The notes beneath the pieces were generated by a model. It searched no databases, had not been told where the DNA came from, and saw only the letters and a program-made list of their open reading frames with translations. From positions 25,785,084 through 25,849,083 of the forward strand of contig CM019719.1 in NCBI GenBank assembly GCA_009760885.1: 64,000 bases of DNA. The letters are read 5' to 3'. The translations under genes and the position numbers were made by a program. Shown piece after piece: positions 47,992-58,838 of this stretch (its first letter is position 1; the number at the start of each line of letters is the position of its first letter). The stretch comes from Achatina immaculata (Eukaryota; Mollusca; Gastropoda; Stylommatophora; Achatinidae).

Positions 47992-48754
47992 CAAGGGTAT
48001 ACCGAAAGTCGTGAGCAATTTTTTTATCAGAGTTTATATAGAGAGAAAATATAAGTGTATCACCTTAACCTGCATCCTTTGCACTTCATGTAGAGGTCAC
48101 ATGACGTCACCATCATGTGTCACGTGACCACGCGGAGCATAAACAAAATGGCGGGTGCTGAAGTTTCGTTTCATCAATGTGCTGTTATTGAGTTACTCGT
48201 TAAAGAGGAAATCTCCACTGCAGAAATTCACCAAAGGCTTCAACTTACTTATGGAGATGTGTGTATGGGTGCTAGCAGTGTTAGGAGGTGGGTGAAACAT
48301 TTCAAAGATGGAAACACGAGCATCAAAGATATGCCTCGCAGCAGTCGCCCTCGAACTGCCTCCACTGAACGCAACGTGGAAAAGGGTTGACAACATCATT
48401 AAAGAAGCCAGACGTGTCACAATATCTGAAATCGCTGTAAATCTTGGAATAGAACACAATGCTGTACAGGAAATGATTGAAACCCTAAGCCTATAGAAAA
48501 TTTTGTGACCGCTGGGTCCAACAGAAGAGAACGTCCAGAAAGCTGCGTCTGTGCCGTCGGTCAGCTGGAACGGAATTCTACTGGGAGGGTATTTTCAAAC
48601 TTGCAGAGCGATGGGGAAAATGTGTGCAGAGAAATGGAGATTACGTTGAAAAGTGAAGAAAAGGATGCATATTAAGGTGATACATTTATATTTTCTCTAT
48701 TTATAAATTCTGATTTTTAAAACATTTTGCTCACTACTTTCGGTATGACCCTCG
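47992..48754 (+). mobile_element. mariner-like transposon with long inverted ends and internal deletion
   Basis: Bounded by TA (47990-47991, 48755-48756). The ends pair over about 75-83 bp: left 47992-48067 and right 48672-48754 share, after inversion, CGAAAGT-GTGAGCAA and AGAGAAAATATAA-TGTATCACCTTAA. Total 763 bp, about 500 short of an intact element. Inverted ends of this length are unusual for mariner, whose ends are commonly near 30 bp. Confidence 0.92.
48148..48656 (+). pseudogene. mariner transposase with deleted catalytic core
   Basis: Start ATG at 48148 in good context (AAAATGG). Frame one gives MAGAEVSFHQCAVIELLVKE and SVRRWVKHFKDGNTSIKD, the N-terminal HTH pair. It shifts near 48370 into VDNIIKEARRVTISEIAVNL. 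After a break near 48495 the text resumes at GIFKLAERWGKCVQRNGDYV-EK with TGA at 48654-48656, the conserved mariner C-terminus. All catalytic motifs between are missing. Such an element could only move if another transposase recognised its ends. Confidence 0.9.
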
Positions 48755-48756
48755 TA

Positions 48757-49432
48757 TATTCTGTACTAGATGTCAGACACTGACTTCTCTGCTCTAACAA
48801 AATACTGAACTATTGAAAATCATACATTTGCGTCACGAACGTGGTGCAGAAAATTCATGAAAAGACCACGTTGTATAAAATTTACCTCAGACAAAAATAT
48901 CTTCCCCACACGAATTCTTGTATCACAGACCTGCAGACAAACTATAGCAACCACTTACTTCCCAGTAAATAACTCTACTTGCCACTTAAGCCTTTACTGA
49001 GACTGAAAAAAAGTCGTCCCTGTCTCCTTTGTACACTCAAAAACACACTGGCAGACAGCCCTTCTCTCAACTTCATTTGACATGACAATTCGAGCACAGC
49101 CAAAAGTGAATTACTAGGCCAGACTTTGGCTGGAAGATTTCTCGAATCTTGGCCACCGTCAGATATAGCCGGTTCATTCGGGAATTAGAGACCACTGACA
49201 CTTTTGAGGTTTTATATTTCTTTCAGTAAAGAAGTATTGTCCTTTTTTTCTGTCTAGATGTACCTTGTTATCAGTGATTTCATGCGACAAGGCTCTACAG
49301 ATATAACTGTTCTTGAAAACACTTTCAGATTGTTAGATTTACCAGGAACATACAGTGATTTTTTTTTTTTGTTTAACAAAAATTGATTTTCCGCTGAGAA
49401 ACTTTGCGTTCAACAATTTCCAGTTTTTTTTA

Positions 49433-49433
<1 letters not shown>
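48757..49433. other. non-coding sequence
   Basis: No gene recognised. Confidence 0.4.
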
Positions 49434-49470
<37 letters not shown>

Positions 49471-49687
49471 ATTACTACTACTACTACTTCTACTACTACT
49501 ACTACTACTACTGCTACTACTACTACTACTACAACTATTACTGCTGCTGCTACTACTACTACAACTACTACTACTACTACAACTACTACTGCTGCTGCTA
49601 TTACTACTACTACTACTTCTACTACTACTACTACTGTTACTACTACTACTATTGCTACTACTACTACTACAACTACTACTGCTGCTG

Positions 49688-49725
<38 letters not shown>

Positions 49726-49736
49726 GTTCTTATTAT
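49434..49736. repeat. (CTA)n/(CTG)n trinucleotide array
   Basis: About 100 trinucleotides, mostly ACT with CTG, TTA and ACA interruptions. Poly-Leu and poly-Tyr frames across it are artefacts. Confidence 0.97.
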
Positions 49737-49830
49737 TATGTATCGTGCCGGACAGCGTTGACGATCATGCTTCTTCATTTTATGCGGTTCTTAGTGTTTC
49801 CTATTAATTCTGACGCTTTCTTTTTCCACG
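49737..49830 (-). mobile_element. non-LTR tail scrap, family D-like
   Basis: ATCGTGCCGGACAGCGTTGA and CATGCTTCTTCATTTTATGC align by eye with the family D end at 8025 (GTGCCGTGCCGACTGGCG, TTATGCTTCTCCAGAG). It adjoins a TTA/CTA array that may have grown from its tail. Confidence 0.5.
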
Positions 49831-49874
49831 GAATTTGGTCTGTCCACTGACGTGTTTAAAAAATTTTGATTGTC

Positions 49875-49876
<2 letters not shown>

Positions 49877-49919
<43 letters not shown>

Positions 49920-49960
49920 TTATTATTATTATTATTGTTGATAATAATAATAATAATAAA
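49877..49960. repeat. (CTA)n-(TTA)n-(AAT)n microsatellite
   Basis: CTA then TTAT then AATA units. Confidence 0.95.
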
Positions 49961-50334
49961 GCATTCATATTCTAAGGAAAACTAACGAAGCTTAAAGAAC
50001 TGTATTCATTATGTTCTAGATAATGTTTAAGTAGTTTATGCTATCAAGTCTTATAATTATTGATTATATAATTTTTTTTAAAAACCAGGAAAAGGGGATA
50101 GACTATGAAATTATGCTGGCTAAAGATAAGTGGTTTGGATCCAAGCACAGGCGAAACTGGTACCTGACACATTAATTGTATGGCCGGGATGCTCACGGGG
50201 ACATGATTCGATGTCTATTTCTACAGTTTGTTTCCGCTTAGAATTATAAATTTCTGACTTGAGAATAACATCATATAATTGTAGATCTTTTATTTTAATT
50301 GTTTTAAATTGAAAAGCCATTTAAGGATTCATTG
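49961..50334. other. non-coding AT-rich sequence
   Basis: Nothing recognised. Confidence 0.35.
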
Positions 50335-51040
50335 TAGATTGAGAGTTAAAATGTTGAAGTTATTTAAGTGACTCGTGTTAGGTTGAGAGTTAAAATGTTG
50401 AAGTTATTTAAGTGACTCGTGTTAGGTTGAGAGTTAAAATGTTGAAGTTATTTAAGTGACTCGTGTTAGGTTGAGAGTTAAAATGTTGAAAAACCATTTA
50501 AGTGACTTGTGGTAGGTCGAGAGTTAAAATGCTGAAAAGTAATTTAAATGATCTATGGTAAGTTGAGAGTTAAAATGTTGAAAAGGTATGTAAGTGACTC
50601 GGTGTAGGTTGAGAGTTGAAATGTTGTAAAACCATTAAAGTGCCTTGTGGTCGTTTGAGAGTTAAAATGTTGAAAAATAATTTAAATGATACATGGTAGG
50701 TTGAGAGTTAAAATATTGAAATGGTATGTAAGTGACTCGTGGTAGGTTGATAGTTAAACTGTTGAAGTCATTTAAGTGAATCATGGTAGGTTGAGATTTA
50801 TAATGTTGAAGTTATTTAAGTGAATCATGGTTGATTGAGAGTTACAATGTTGAAAAGTCATTTAAGTGAATCATGGTAGGTTGAGAGTTAAAATGTTGAA
50901 AGGGTTTGTGACCCGTGGTAGGCTGAGAATTAAAATGATGAAAAGGTTTGTAACTTGTGGTAGATTTAGAGTTAAAATAATATTGAAAAGTCATTAAAGT
51001 GACTCGTGGTAGATTGAGAGTTGAAATGTTCAAATGCTTT
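50335..51040. repeat. ~44-bp minisatellite
   Basis: About sixteen copies of GGTTGAGAGTTAAAATGTTG then AAGTTATTTAAGTGACTCGT-G; the first three are almost identical, later ones drift and change length. Confidence 0.95.
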
Positions 51041-52202
51041 AAGATCATCATCGTAATATTCTGAACAAGCACACAGATGCTCTTTATGTGGCAGAGTCGG
51101 GTAAAAACCCTGTCGACTAACGGACGATGGTGACAGGGGTAAAACCCACTCATTTCAGCCCGAGAAGCCACGCCGCTGTTGATTCACCTTCGAACGCTGT
51201 CTGTGGGTGGAGCATGTTAAGAATCTAGTACAGTTCTGTGCTCCCGGAAGGGCAGTCGATCACGCCTGGGATCCAAGTGACAGAACCTGAAGGCAGAGAA
51301 ACCACAGAACGAAATAGACCTTGTGAACGCATGTCAATGTCAACTAACATTTAGCAACGACAATATAATGAAAATGACACCGCAGACAATGACAGCCTGT
51401 TATTTGACAACTACTTGTGATACGCCTTCATAATTGCCATGCACTTTCACAGAAACGGGTGGTAAATCCTTGATACAATGAAACCAACAGTATTCACTTG
51501 TCTGAAAACAGTAAAAACTTTCATATGCTCGTTTGCCTTTATGTTACGTTGTTTCCCATTTTGTTTTTAACAAGACGCTGTGTCTGGCGTTTGTCTCTAC
51601 AAGAATCTTTATCCTATATTTCCCTTTACACGAAGCTTCATCTTATATTTGTCTATATACAAATCTGTACCCTTTACCATAATATTTTTTTCTTTATTAT
51701 GCCTGTCTTTAGAATGTGCATCTTATGTTTGTCATCATATGTATTTTGTGTTTTTTTAACAAAACTCTGTATTCGTATTTACAAAACTCTGTATCTGTAT
51801 CTGATATTTTCCTTTACAGAATTCTGTATCTTATGTCTGCCTTTATAAAAAATCAGAATCTTATGCGTGTCTGAAACAGAACAGTTGTTCTCAACCTTTA
51901 TATTCGCGGAAGGAACCTTTGCACTCACTTTCAAGTCACACGGAAACCCTGTATTTTTAAAAAAAAAATTCTTATTTCTACAGAATGATCAGTAAATTGT
52001 ACAGTAGGCTAAACTTATTAAAGGCTCAGGCTTTGGCCCAATGTGGCAAGTCTCCTTATATGTGGCCTGATTTTCCTCTGTTACTGGATGACTTTGTATT
52101 ATGCAGACTAAATTTGCGTCTCTCGTCGATTATTACACTTAAAATGTGACCCAAAAGTTATTAAACTGTAAAGCCTGAATGATATTTCATTTCATTTTAC
52201 TG
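51041..52202. other. non-coding; possible old interspersed repeat at the left
   Basis: 51085-51290 is GC-richer (GGGTAAAAACCCTGTCGACT, GGGATCCAAGTGACAGAACC) and may be an old interspersed repeat, but no second copy is in the window. The rest is AT-rich with a drifting ACAAAACTCTGTATC motif at 51755-51850. Confidence 0.35.
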
Positions 52203-52870
52203 TTCAATCAGTTAATCAGTCATTTCCATGTCCCTCGCGGAACTTGTGCCTCCCTGACAGCTCTGCTGTAGGCCTTTTGGTTGTAAACAAGATGCCCTGC
52301 TGCTGATGCATCCATTTGAAGATTATCAACGATGTCTTGCAGCCATCTTCGCCTCTCTTTCTTTTTCTCATTATATACCCTTCCAAGACTGTCTTCTATA
52401 GATTATCATGACGCTTAATGTGTCCATAATATTTAAGTTTTCTCTTTTTAATCCTCTTTACTAGCCAGCCTTCTTCAATATTAAGTTCTTGTAGTATGGA
52501 TATATTTTGTTCTTTTTTGTGCCAATGATATTTGAAGAGCTCTTCTGTAGCATTTACATTCAAAGGTATTTATGTATTTCTCAGCTGTTAAGTGTCCAGA
52601 TCTCACAGGCATATGTTGCGATGGGAAAGATGCAGGCCCTTAAAAATCTTATTTTTTTTAGTTCTGTCTGTTCCTCTCCACAGCTTATTTAACTGTTTTA
52701 CTTTTTGAAGAGCGATAGATGTCCTCCTTTTAGTTTCCATCATTGTATCTTCATTATTAATTAGTGACGATCTAAAATATTCAAAACTCTCCACTTTCAA
52801 TTTTTCCTCATTGATACATATTTCAGCTGCCTTGTTTGTTGTGTCAGTTGTCGTCAATTTAGTTTCTTCG
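52203..52870 (-). mobile_element. non-LTR retrotransposon tail (family A), longest minus copy
   Basis: Minus strand from 52857: AEICINEEKLKVESFEYFRS (YLG motif decayed), ALQKVKQLNKLWRGTDR, then ILQELNIEEGWLVKRIK-KRKLKYYGHIKRHDN and a final SGRHKFREGHGN. It spans the same stretch as 11384-12027 and carries stops and deletions in the basic region. A decayed AATC tail lies at 52205-52225. Confidence 0.88.
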
Positions 52871-53023
52871 CATTACGACAGATTTTATTGTTACTTTTCA
52901 AATTTTATTTCCAAAAAGGTATTAATTTTCTTTTAAAATTTAAAAGAATGGGGGGGGGGGGGGAATTTACGTAAGTATGGATCATCAAATTCATTTATGA
53001 TATTTTCTGATTCCATCATGCAG

Positions 53024-53235
53024 GTGTCGCCTATGATGCAAACCTTGGTAAGATGGCGACGACCTTCAGAAATTGAGGCCACCAGGTACGCTACCACCAC
53101 AAATCCCTGCAGCAAACTACTCGGCAACTCCTTGTGTTACGTCATTTCCGGCTGCCTCATTCTCGTAGTTGGGGTCATCATTACGTCACTGACATTTCAA
53201 AACTTGGACGGAACAAATGCAGAAAACAAAGAAAG
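53024..53235 (+). CDS. candidate exon 1 of a two-pass membrane protein gene
   Basis: Acceptor TCATGCAG ends at 53023; donor GAAAG|GTAAAG at 53235. The frame gives VSP then MMQTLVRWRRPSEIEAT, so the likely start is ATG at 53033 or 53036, with 5' UTR in an upstream exon. Residues near 33-53 of the product form a membrane segment (SLCYVISGCLILVVGVIITS) followed by LTFQNLDGTNAENKER. Two bases (AG) of a split Arg codon remain and are completed at 55370. The short cytosolic head, membrane span and polar loop resemble small two-pass proteins such as the TMEM200 group, but I do not claim homology. Confidence 0.65.
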
Positions 53236-53752
53236 GTAAAGCTGATTGTACTAATGGATTTATTATAGAATGATTTATTGTAATTTACATTTCAACTAAA
53301 CCAAGATGAACATATCGGAAGACGTATTGTAAAATAAGGAGTATTGATGGTGATATAAAAAGGGAAAAAAATACAAGTTATATTGACGTGTCGACCATTT
53401 TTTTTTATTTTCCTAAAGAATTAACAAAAATGAATGTAATAAACAAATACAAAATCAGAATTCAGAATTCAGAATAAGACATCACTGCATTCAGAACACT
53501 CCCATACATGCTCCCCGGCATATCCCAGCATCCATGAAGCGTTTGCCTAGTAATGGTTCATGTCACAAGTTGGTTGTTCATTATACGTTTCTTTTCATTA
53601 TGCGTTTCTTTTCATTATACGTTTCTTTTCATTACACGTTTCTTTTCATTTCGTTCAGATTTTCTGTCAGCGTCTTTCCTCTCTCCTACAGTTTCCTCCT
53701 TACGTCCACAATGTCTCTCTCTCTCTCTGTCTCTTTCTCTCTCTGTCTCTTG

Positions 53753-53805
<53 letters not shown>

Positions 53806-54254
53806 CAGTAGCCTGTCCATTCTCAGCTTCCCTTGTGTTTCAGCCTATCCAGCCAGTCTGTCAGACAGCTCATTTCCAAGGCGCTATTGTATGCCAAAAA
53901 ACCAGAAGATCCAAGTTAATCCCCCAACATCCCAGCAGGTTCCCCCATTCTCTTCGAAGAAAATTTTTCTCACTCTCCCTTAGCTTGTTCTGTGAGTCCA
54001 TCACAACAACAGCGTGAGACACTTCCTGGTCTACCAGACACCAGCTGCTGCCGATACAGCCTCAGTCTCCATGTGCATGCTGGATGTAGTGACTGCAAAG
54101 GCTCCCGATCCTTTTGTTACAACTCTTCCATTTCTATCTGCGACAAAGCCCCAACAACTTTCCTTTGTCACTGAGCCGTCTATGTAAACTACCATAGCTC
54201 ACAGTTGTCTCTGGAAACTGCTACTAACTTGACTCATGCAAACACACTCACACT
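53236..54254. other. intron sequence of the candidate membrane protein gene
   Basis: Contains a short TTTCTTTTCATTATACG repeat (53585-53650) and a CT/TCTG tract at 53711-53798. No exon seen. Confidence 0.45.
53711..53798. repeat. (CT)n/(TCTG)n microsatellite
   Basis: CT runs broken by GTCTCT units. Confidence 0.9.
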
Positions 54255-55105
54255 CACTTTGTCACACACTGGACACAATGGCTGTTGTGAAGTCAGTCTG
54301 TGACACACTGGACACAGTGGCTATTGTGAAGTCAGTCTGTGACACACTGGACACACTGGCTATTGTGAAGTCAGTCTGTCACACACTGGACACAGTGGCT
54401 ATTGTGAAGTCAGTCTGTCACACACTGGACACAGTGGCTATTGTGAAGTCAGTCTGTCACACACTGGACACAGTGGCTATTGTGAATTCAGTCTGTCACA
54501 CACTGGACACAGTGGCTATTGTGAATTCAGTCTGTCACACACTGGACACAGTGGCTATTGTGAAGTCAGTCTGTGACACACTGGACACAGTGGCTATTGT
54601 GAAGTCAGTCTGTGACACACTGGACACAGTGGCTATTGTGAAGTCAGTCTGTGACACACTGGACACAGTGGCTATTGTGAAGTCAGTCTGTCACACACTG
54701 GACACAGTGGCTATTGTGAAGTCAGTCTGTCACACACTGGACACAGTGGCTATTGTGAAGTCAGTCTGTCACACACTGGACACAGTGGCTATTGTGAAGT
54801 CAGTCTGTGACACACTGGACACAGTGGCTATTGTGAAGTCAGTCTGTGACACACTGGACACAGTGGCTATTGTGAAGTCAGTCTGTGACACACTGGACAC
54901 ACTGGCTATTGTGAAGTCAGTCTGTCATACACTGGACACAGTGGCTATTGTGAAGTCAGTCTGTCACACACTGGCTATTGTGAAGTCAGTCGGTCACACA
55001 CTGGACATAGTGGCTATAGTGAAGTCAGTCTGTGACACACTGGACACAGTGGCTATTGTGAAGTCAGTCTGTCACACACTGGACATACTGGCTATTGTGA
55101 AGTAG
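54255..55105. repeat. 39-bp minisatellite, ~22 copies
   Basis: Unit GTCACACACTGGACACAGTG then GCTATTGTGAAGTCAGTCT. CTGTCAC and CTGTGAC subtypes occur in runs of three to four, so units spread in blocks. Because 39 is 13 codons, a 289-residue frame runs through; not a gene. It lies in intron 1 of the candidate membrane protein gene. Confidence 0.97.
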
Positions 55106-55369
55106 ATCACAACACGCAGTTCTAACTTTAAAGTGAAGTTGACATTTTTCTAGAGCACCAGAAGCGAACTCTCCGGGGAAAAAAAGTTTGCAAAATGATG
55201 CACAATACCCCCCCCCTTCCCGTTGTTCTGTTGATTAACCATTCTGTTTTTAATTCATTATCCCCCACCCCCGCCCTAACAGTGGAAGTCATTTGTGCTC
55301 ATGGATCAGTTTTCTCCTCATGTTGTGACGCAGTGTAGGTGTGAGAGGAGTTCTTGGTTACTTCCTCAG

Positions 55370-55523
55370 GTACGCTGGTCCTGTGCTGATCACTGCAGGC
55401 GTCCTCGTCATGGCCCGTGGGGCCCTCAGTCGGTTGTGGCCCAGGCGGAGAACAATGTCTGCCCGGCGCCGGTCCTTGTTGAGAAGATATATCAGGGAAA
55501 TTTACAACAGACCAATATTTGCC
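55370..55523 (+). CDS. candidate exon 2 (second membrane segment) of the same gene
   Basis: Acceptor TTCCTCAG ends at 55369 and a strong donor GTGAGT follows 55523. The first base completes Arg (AG+G), then YAGPVLITAGVLVMARGA forms a second hydrophobic segment with a GP-(x)5-G pattern, followed by a basic run RLWPRRRTMSARRRSLLRR and YIREIYNRPIFA. Length 154 nt ends in phase 0. The basic run after the span predicts a cytosolic side. Matching phases on both sides and good splice sites support a real exon. Confidence 0.65.
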
Positions 55524-55612
55524 GTGAGTTTTGTGACTGCGTTTGTCGTCGTCGTCGTCATCATCATCATCATCATCATCTTGGCTTGTACTTGTACTTG
55601 TACTTGTATGAA

Positions 55613-55905
55613 CTCCCTGTAACTGCGAGCTGTTGTTCTTTGCAGCCGATACTGTAGAGATGTTGAGGCACAGCATCATATCGGCGTGGGAGCGGGTTAT
55701 GGCGGCTACCTTTTTTCAGTCCCGGAGTACAGCTAAAAAGCAGAGGGGAGGTGTGCAATGCTTCTTTAGCAGACTTCACCACCATGGGGACTATGGCGAT
55801 CCCTGCCTCGCTAGCCAGGCTAGGCCTGTTTCTGGAAGAAACATGAAGAGGTGGGGCAGGGTCTTGGTCAGCTATGGGTCGCTGATTACCTTATCGGGCG
55901 TATTC
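55613..55905. mobile_element. SINE-like repeat, inverted copy in intron 2
   Basis: Inverted relative to 9768-10100 and close to it over the whole length: GCTGTTGTTCTTTGCAGCCG, GTTGAGGCACAGCATCAT, CTTCTTTAGCAGACTTCACC, AGCCAGGCTAGGCCTGTT, GGTCTTGGTCAGCTATGGGT. A CAT/GTACTT simple repeat (55556-55608) adjoins its left end. Confidence 0.8.
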
Positions 55906-55984
55906 ACCCACGTCATCTTGAAAAGAGAGATCACAAAATGTGGCAGAGAAAAAGGGGACTTAAGTAGAAGAAAGTAGAGAGAAA

Positions 55985-56150
55985 AGGTACAGCAGAGAAA
56001 GAAAAGAGTACAGCAGAGAAAGAAAAGAGTACAGCAGAGAAAGAAAAGAGTACAACAGAGAAAGAAAAGAGTACAGCAGAAAAAGAAAAGAGTACAACAG
56101 AGAAAGAAAAGAGTACAGAGAAAAAGAAAAGAGTACAGAGAGAAGGACAG
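55985..56150. repeat. ~21-bp minisatellite
   Basis: Seven or so copies of GAGTACAGCAGAGAAAGAAA plus A. Confidence 0.9.
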
Positions 56151-56370
56151 AATAAGATACAGTGGAGAGAGAAGAAACTCCAGAGGTATGTGGAGAGAGA
56201 ATAGAAGAGTACAGAAATAGGAGAGAGAAGACAAAGACGAGGAGAGATGACGAAGTTAAAAAATATAGAGAGTGTAATAAAGAGATACTGTAGAGAGGAC
56301 TGAGAGAAAAAAACAGAGAGGGAGATGGAAGAAAGCACGAAAATGAAATGATATAGAATGGAAGGATACA

Positions 56371-56378
56371 CACACACG

Positions 56379-56447
<69 letters not shown>
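56371..56447. repeat. (CA)n-(TA)n microsatellite
   Basis: CA run then TATATA with one TG. Confidence 0.95.
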
Positions 56448-56449
56448 CC

Positions 56450-56515
56450 TGCTAGCTTGTGCACAAAACTTCCCACATGAGAAAATGTCATATTGGTTCA
56501 TATTTCCACACATAT
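56450..56515. repeat. short dispersed repeat, copy 1
   Basis: TAGCTTGTGCACAAAACTTC then GAGAAAATGTCATATTGGTT recurs at 58346-58405 as TAGCTTGTGCACACAACATC and GAGAAAATGTCACGAGGGTG. Nature unknown. Confidence 0.6.
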
Positions 56516-56560
56516 GCACTGTATGTATACGAAATCTAACCTCTCCTTTTTATCTTTCAG

Positions 56561-56628
56561 TTACAGAACAGCTCCACGTTTAGTCTTTGCGACCTTGAAG
56601 TGTCAGATCTATACCACGTGTCATCTCG
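56561..56628 (+). CDS. candidate exon 3 of the same gene
   Basis: Pyrimidine-rich TTTTTATCTTTCAG acceptor ends at 56560 and GTAAGT donor follows 56628. In phase 0, as exon 2 requires, it reads LQNSSTFSLCDLEVSDLYHV then SS, leaving CG of a split codon. Just beyond the donor the exon end is duplicated (CACGTGTCATCTCGGTAAGT, then CACGTGTCATCTCGGCAAGT), so a second donor-like copy with GC in place of GT lies 21 bases on. Confidence 0.5.
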
Positions 56629-56639
56629 GTAAGTCACGT

Positions 56640-57720
56640 GTCATCTCGGCAAGTCACGTACTCTATAGATAATGTCTACGAGATTCGATACTTTAGCGCT
56701 ATTTTTGGAAGAGAGAGGGAGAGTTAATACTCTCTGCACCATGCAGTTCTCTGATTTATTGACTAGTGTTTTTTTTTCCAATTCCATGTTATCTTTGTGT
56801 TTTGTATCTTTATTTTCTTTTATGTATTTATAAAATGTTTTGAAAGTATATTAAATGAGGCATTTGTACAATAAAATGCAAGCATAGGAATTCAACTGTT
56901 GTGCATAAGAAATCTTAACCCTTTAACTCCGATATTAAATTCTATGCCTTACCAGAATACATTTTTATTATAACTTTTTGGAGAAATTAACTGGAAAGAG
57001 GTTACTCTGTAATTTTAACATATGAGTTCACTTATAAATGTGCCACTTTTCATTTCATTTAGACTTTGCCTAAATATAGCTATGTTCATTGATTTGTATA
57101 GATGTGCAAGATCCAGCAGCACTGCCAGTGCTGTCTTGGGCGTGAAATAGTTAGTGTTTAATATCTAAAATTACAGTTTATTCTTTTCCTGAGTGTCTTC
57201 TCGTCTCACTTTTGGTATAAGTGTTATTCCACATACTAATCTACTGCGTATATTGATTCCTTACTGCTTTGTCACCTGCGTGTGCTACTGCTCACCTTTC
57301 GTCTTAGTAACATCCAGCTTCTTCTTCTTCTTCTTGTTCTTCTTCGTCCGCTTCTTTGTACGTAGTAACATCTAGCTATTTTCTGTAATATGTGTCTGCT
57401 TACGCGAGTGTCTGTTTAAATGCCCACCTGTCTGCTGCATGTGTTTGTATCTTCGTGCTGACTTACCTGTATGTCTTTCTGTGTCTTCTTTATATGTATT
57501 TATAAATTTGGTGTCTTATTGTTGACCTGCTTGCATGTGTGTCTTTCTGTGGACCTGCCTTTACGTTTGCTAGCTGCTTGTATGTTTGTTTACAAGTTCC
57601 ATTGCTGGGTTACCTATATGTCTATACTGACCTGCAAAGTATGCATATCTACTTTTCTTTTAAAGAAATTGCTAATGTGTGTCTTCTTGTTAGTATGTCT
57701 CTATATGTCTTCCTAGTAAT
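56640..57720. other. non-coding AT-rich sequence
   Basis: No exon found although one would be expected between 56628 and 58839 if the membrane protein gene continues. A CTT run lies at 57320-57345. Confidence 0.4.
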
Positions 57721-58280
57721 CTATTTCTATGTCTCTTCCTACTAGCCTGTCTTTACAGTATATGTCTTCCAGCCAATCTGTCTTTCTATGTCTCTTCCTG
57801 CTAGCCTGTCTTTCTGTGTCTCTACCTGCTAGCTTGTCTTTCTGTGTCTTTTCCTGCTAATCTGTATTTCCGTGTTTCTTCCTGCTAAACTGTCTCTAAA
57901 TGTCTTCCTGCTAACCCGTCTCTATGTGTTCCTGCTAATCTGTCTTTCTGTGTCTCTTCCTGCAAACCTGTCTCTAAATGTCTTCCTGCAAACCTGTCTC
58001 TATGTCTTCCTGGTAATCTGTCTCTCTACGTCTTCCTGTTAAGCTGTCTTTCCGTTCCTTCCTGCTAACCAGTCTCTGCATGTCTTCCACCTAATCTGTT
58101 TGCACATCTCTATATGTCTTCCAGATAATCTGTCTCTGTGTGTCTTACAGCTATCCCGTCTCTGTGTGTCTTACAGCTAGCCTGTCTCTGTGTGTCTTAC
58201 AGCTATCCTGTCTCTGTGTGTCTTACAGCTATCCTGTCTCTGTGTGTCTTACACCTAACCTGTGTGTCTTCCAGCTAACC
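57720..58280. repeat. degenerate ~27-bp tandem repeat
   Basis: CTGTCTCTGTGTGTCTTACA-type units with GCTATC, GCTAAC, CTGCTAAC variants, most regular at 58128-58245. Confidence 0.85.
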
Positions 58281-58345
58281 TGGTTGCACACTTCTGTATC
58301 AGTCTTGATACCTGCCGATCAACAAATCTTTCTGTCACGCCGATA

Positions 58346-58405
58346 GCTTGTGCACACAACATCCTGCCTGAGAAAATGTCACGAGGGTGCATATTTCACA
58401 ATCGC
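58346..58405. repeat. short dispersed repeat, copy 2
   Basis: Second copy of the ~60-bp motif seen at 56450. Confidence 0.6.
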
Positions 58406-58838
58406 AAAAATTTAATTCTGGATTTGACATTTGCATTAGCTCCTGTTTATTGCAGTGCACCTCATTAAAGTCTTCATCCATCGGGGAAAGGTTCATGAAT
58501 GGCGTCACATAATTCTCCTCTCCCCCAAACCACGTTTTAATTTCACCTCCTATCCCCCTCCTCCTCATCCTCTTTTTCAAGATTTTAGTACGTGATCTTG
58601 GACACCCCTTCAGAGTGATATAATTAATTTGAGACGATCCATTGCAGTGTTTGACAAACCAATGAGGAGCTGAGCGTCACTAGAGGTCAAAGTGCACGCA
58701 GTCCATTTAAGAAATTTTTAAAAAGAGGCAATATATATATATATATATATAATTAACAGTATTTTTAAGTTAAGGTATAATTATAGAAGATTTTATTGAT
58801 GTAGGAGACTAAGCCAGTGGGAGTGTTTCAGTTTTCAG
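58406..58838. other. non-coding sequence
   Basis: A short TA run at 58733-58751. No gene. Confidence 0.35.

Noticed and set aside
49355..49807. Poly-Leu and poly-Tyr proteins
   Set aside because: CTA/CTG trinucleotide array.
54236..55105. 289-residue repeat protein (CDTLDTVAIVKSV units)
   Set aside because: 39-bp minisatellite whose unit is 13 codons, inside a probable intron.
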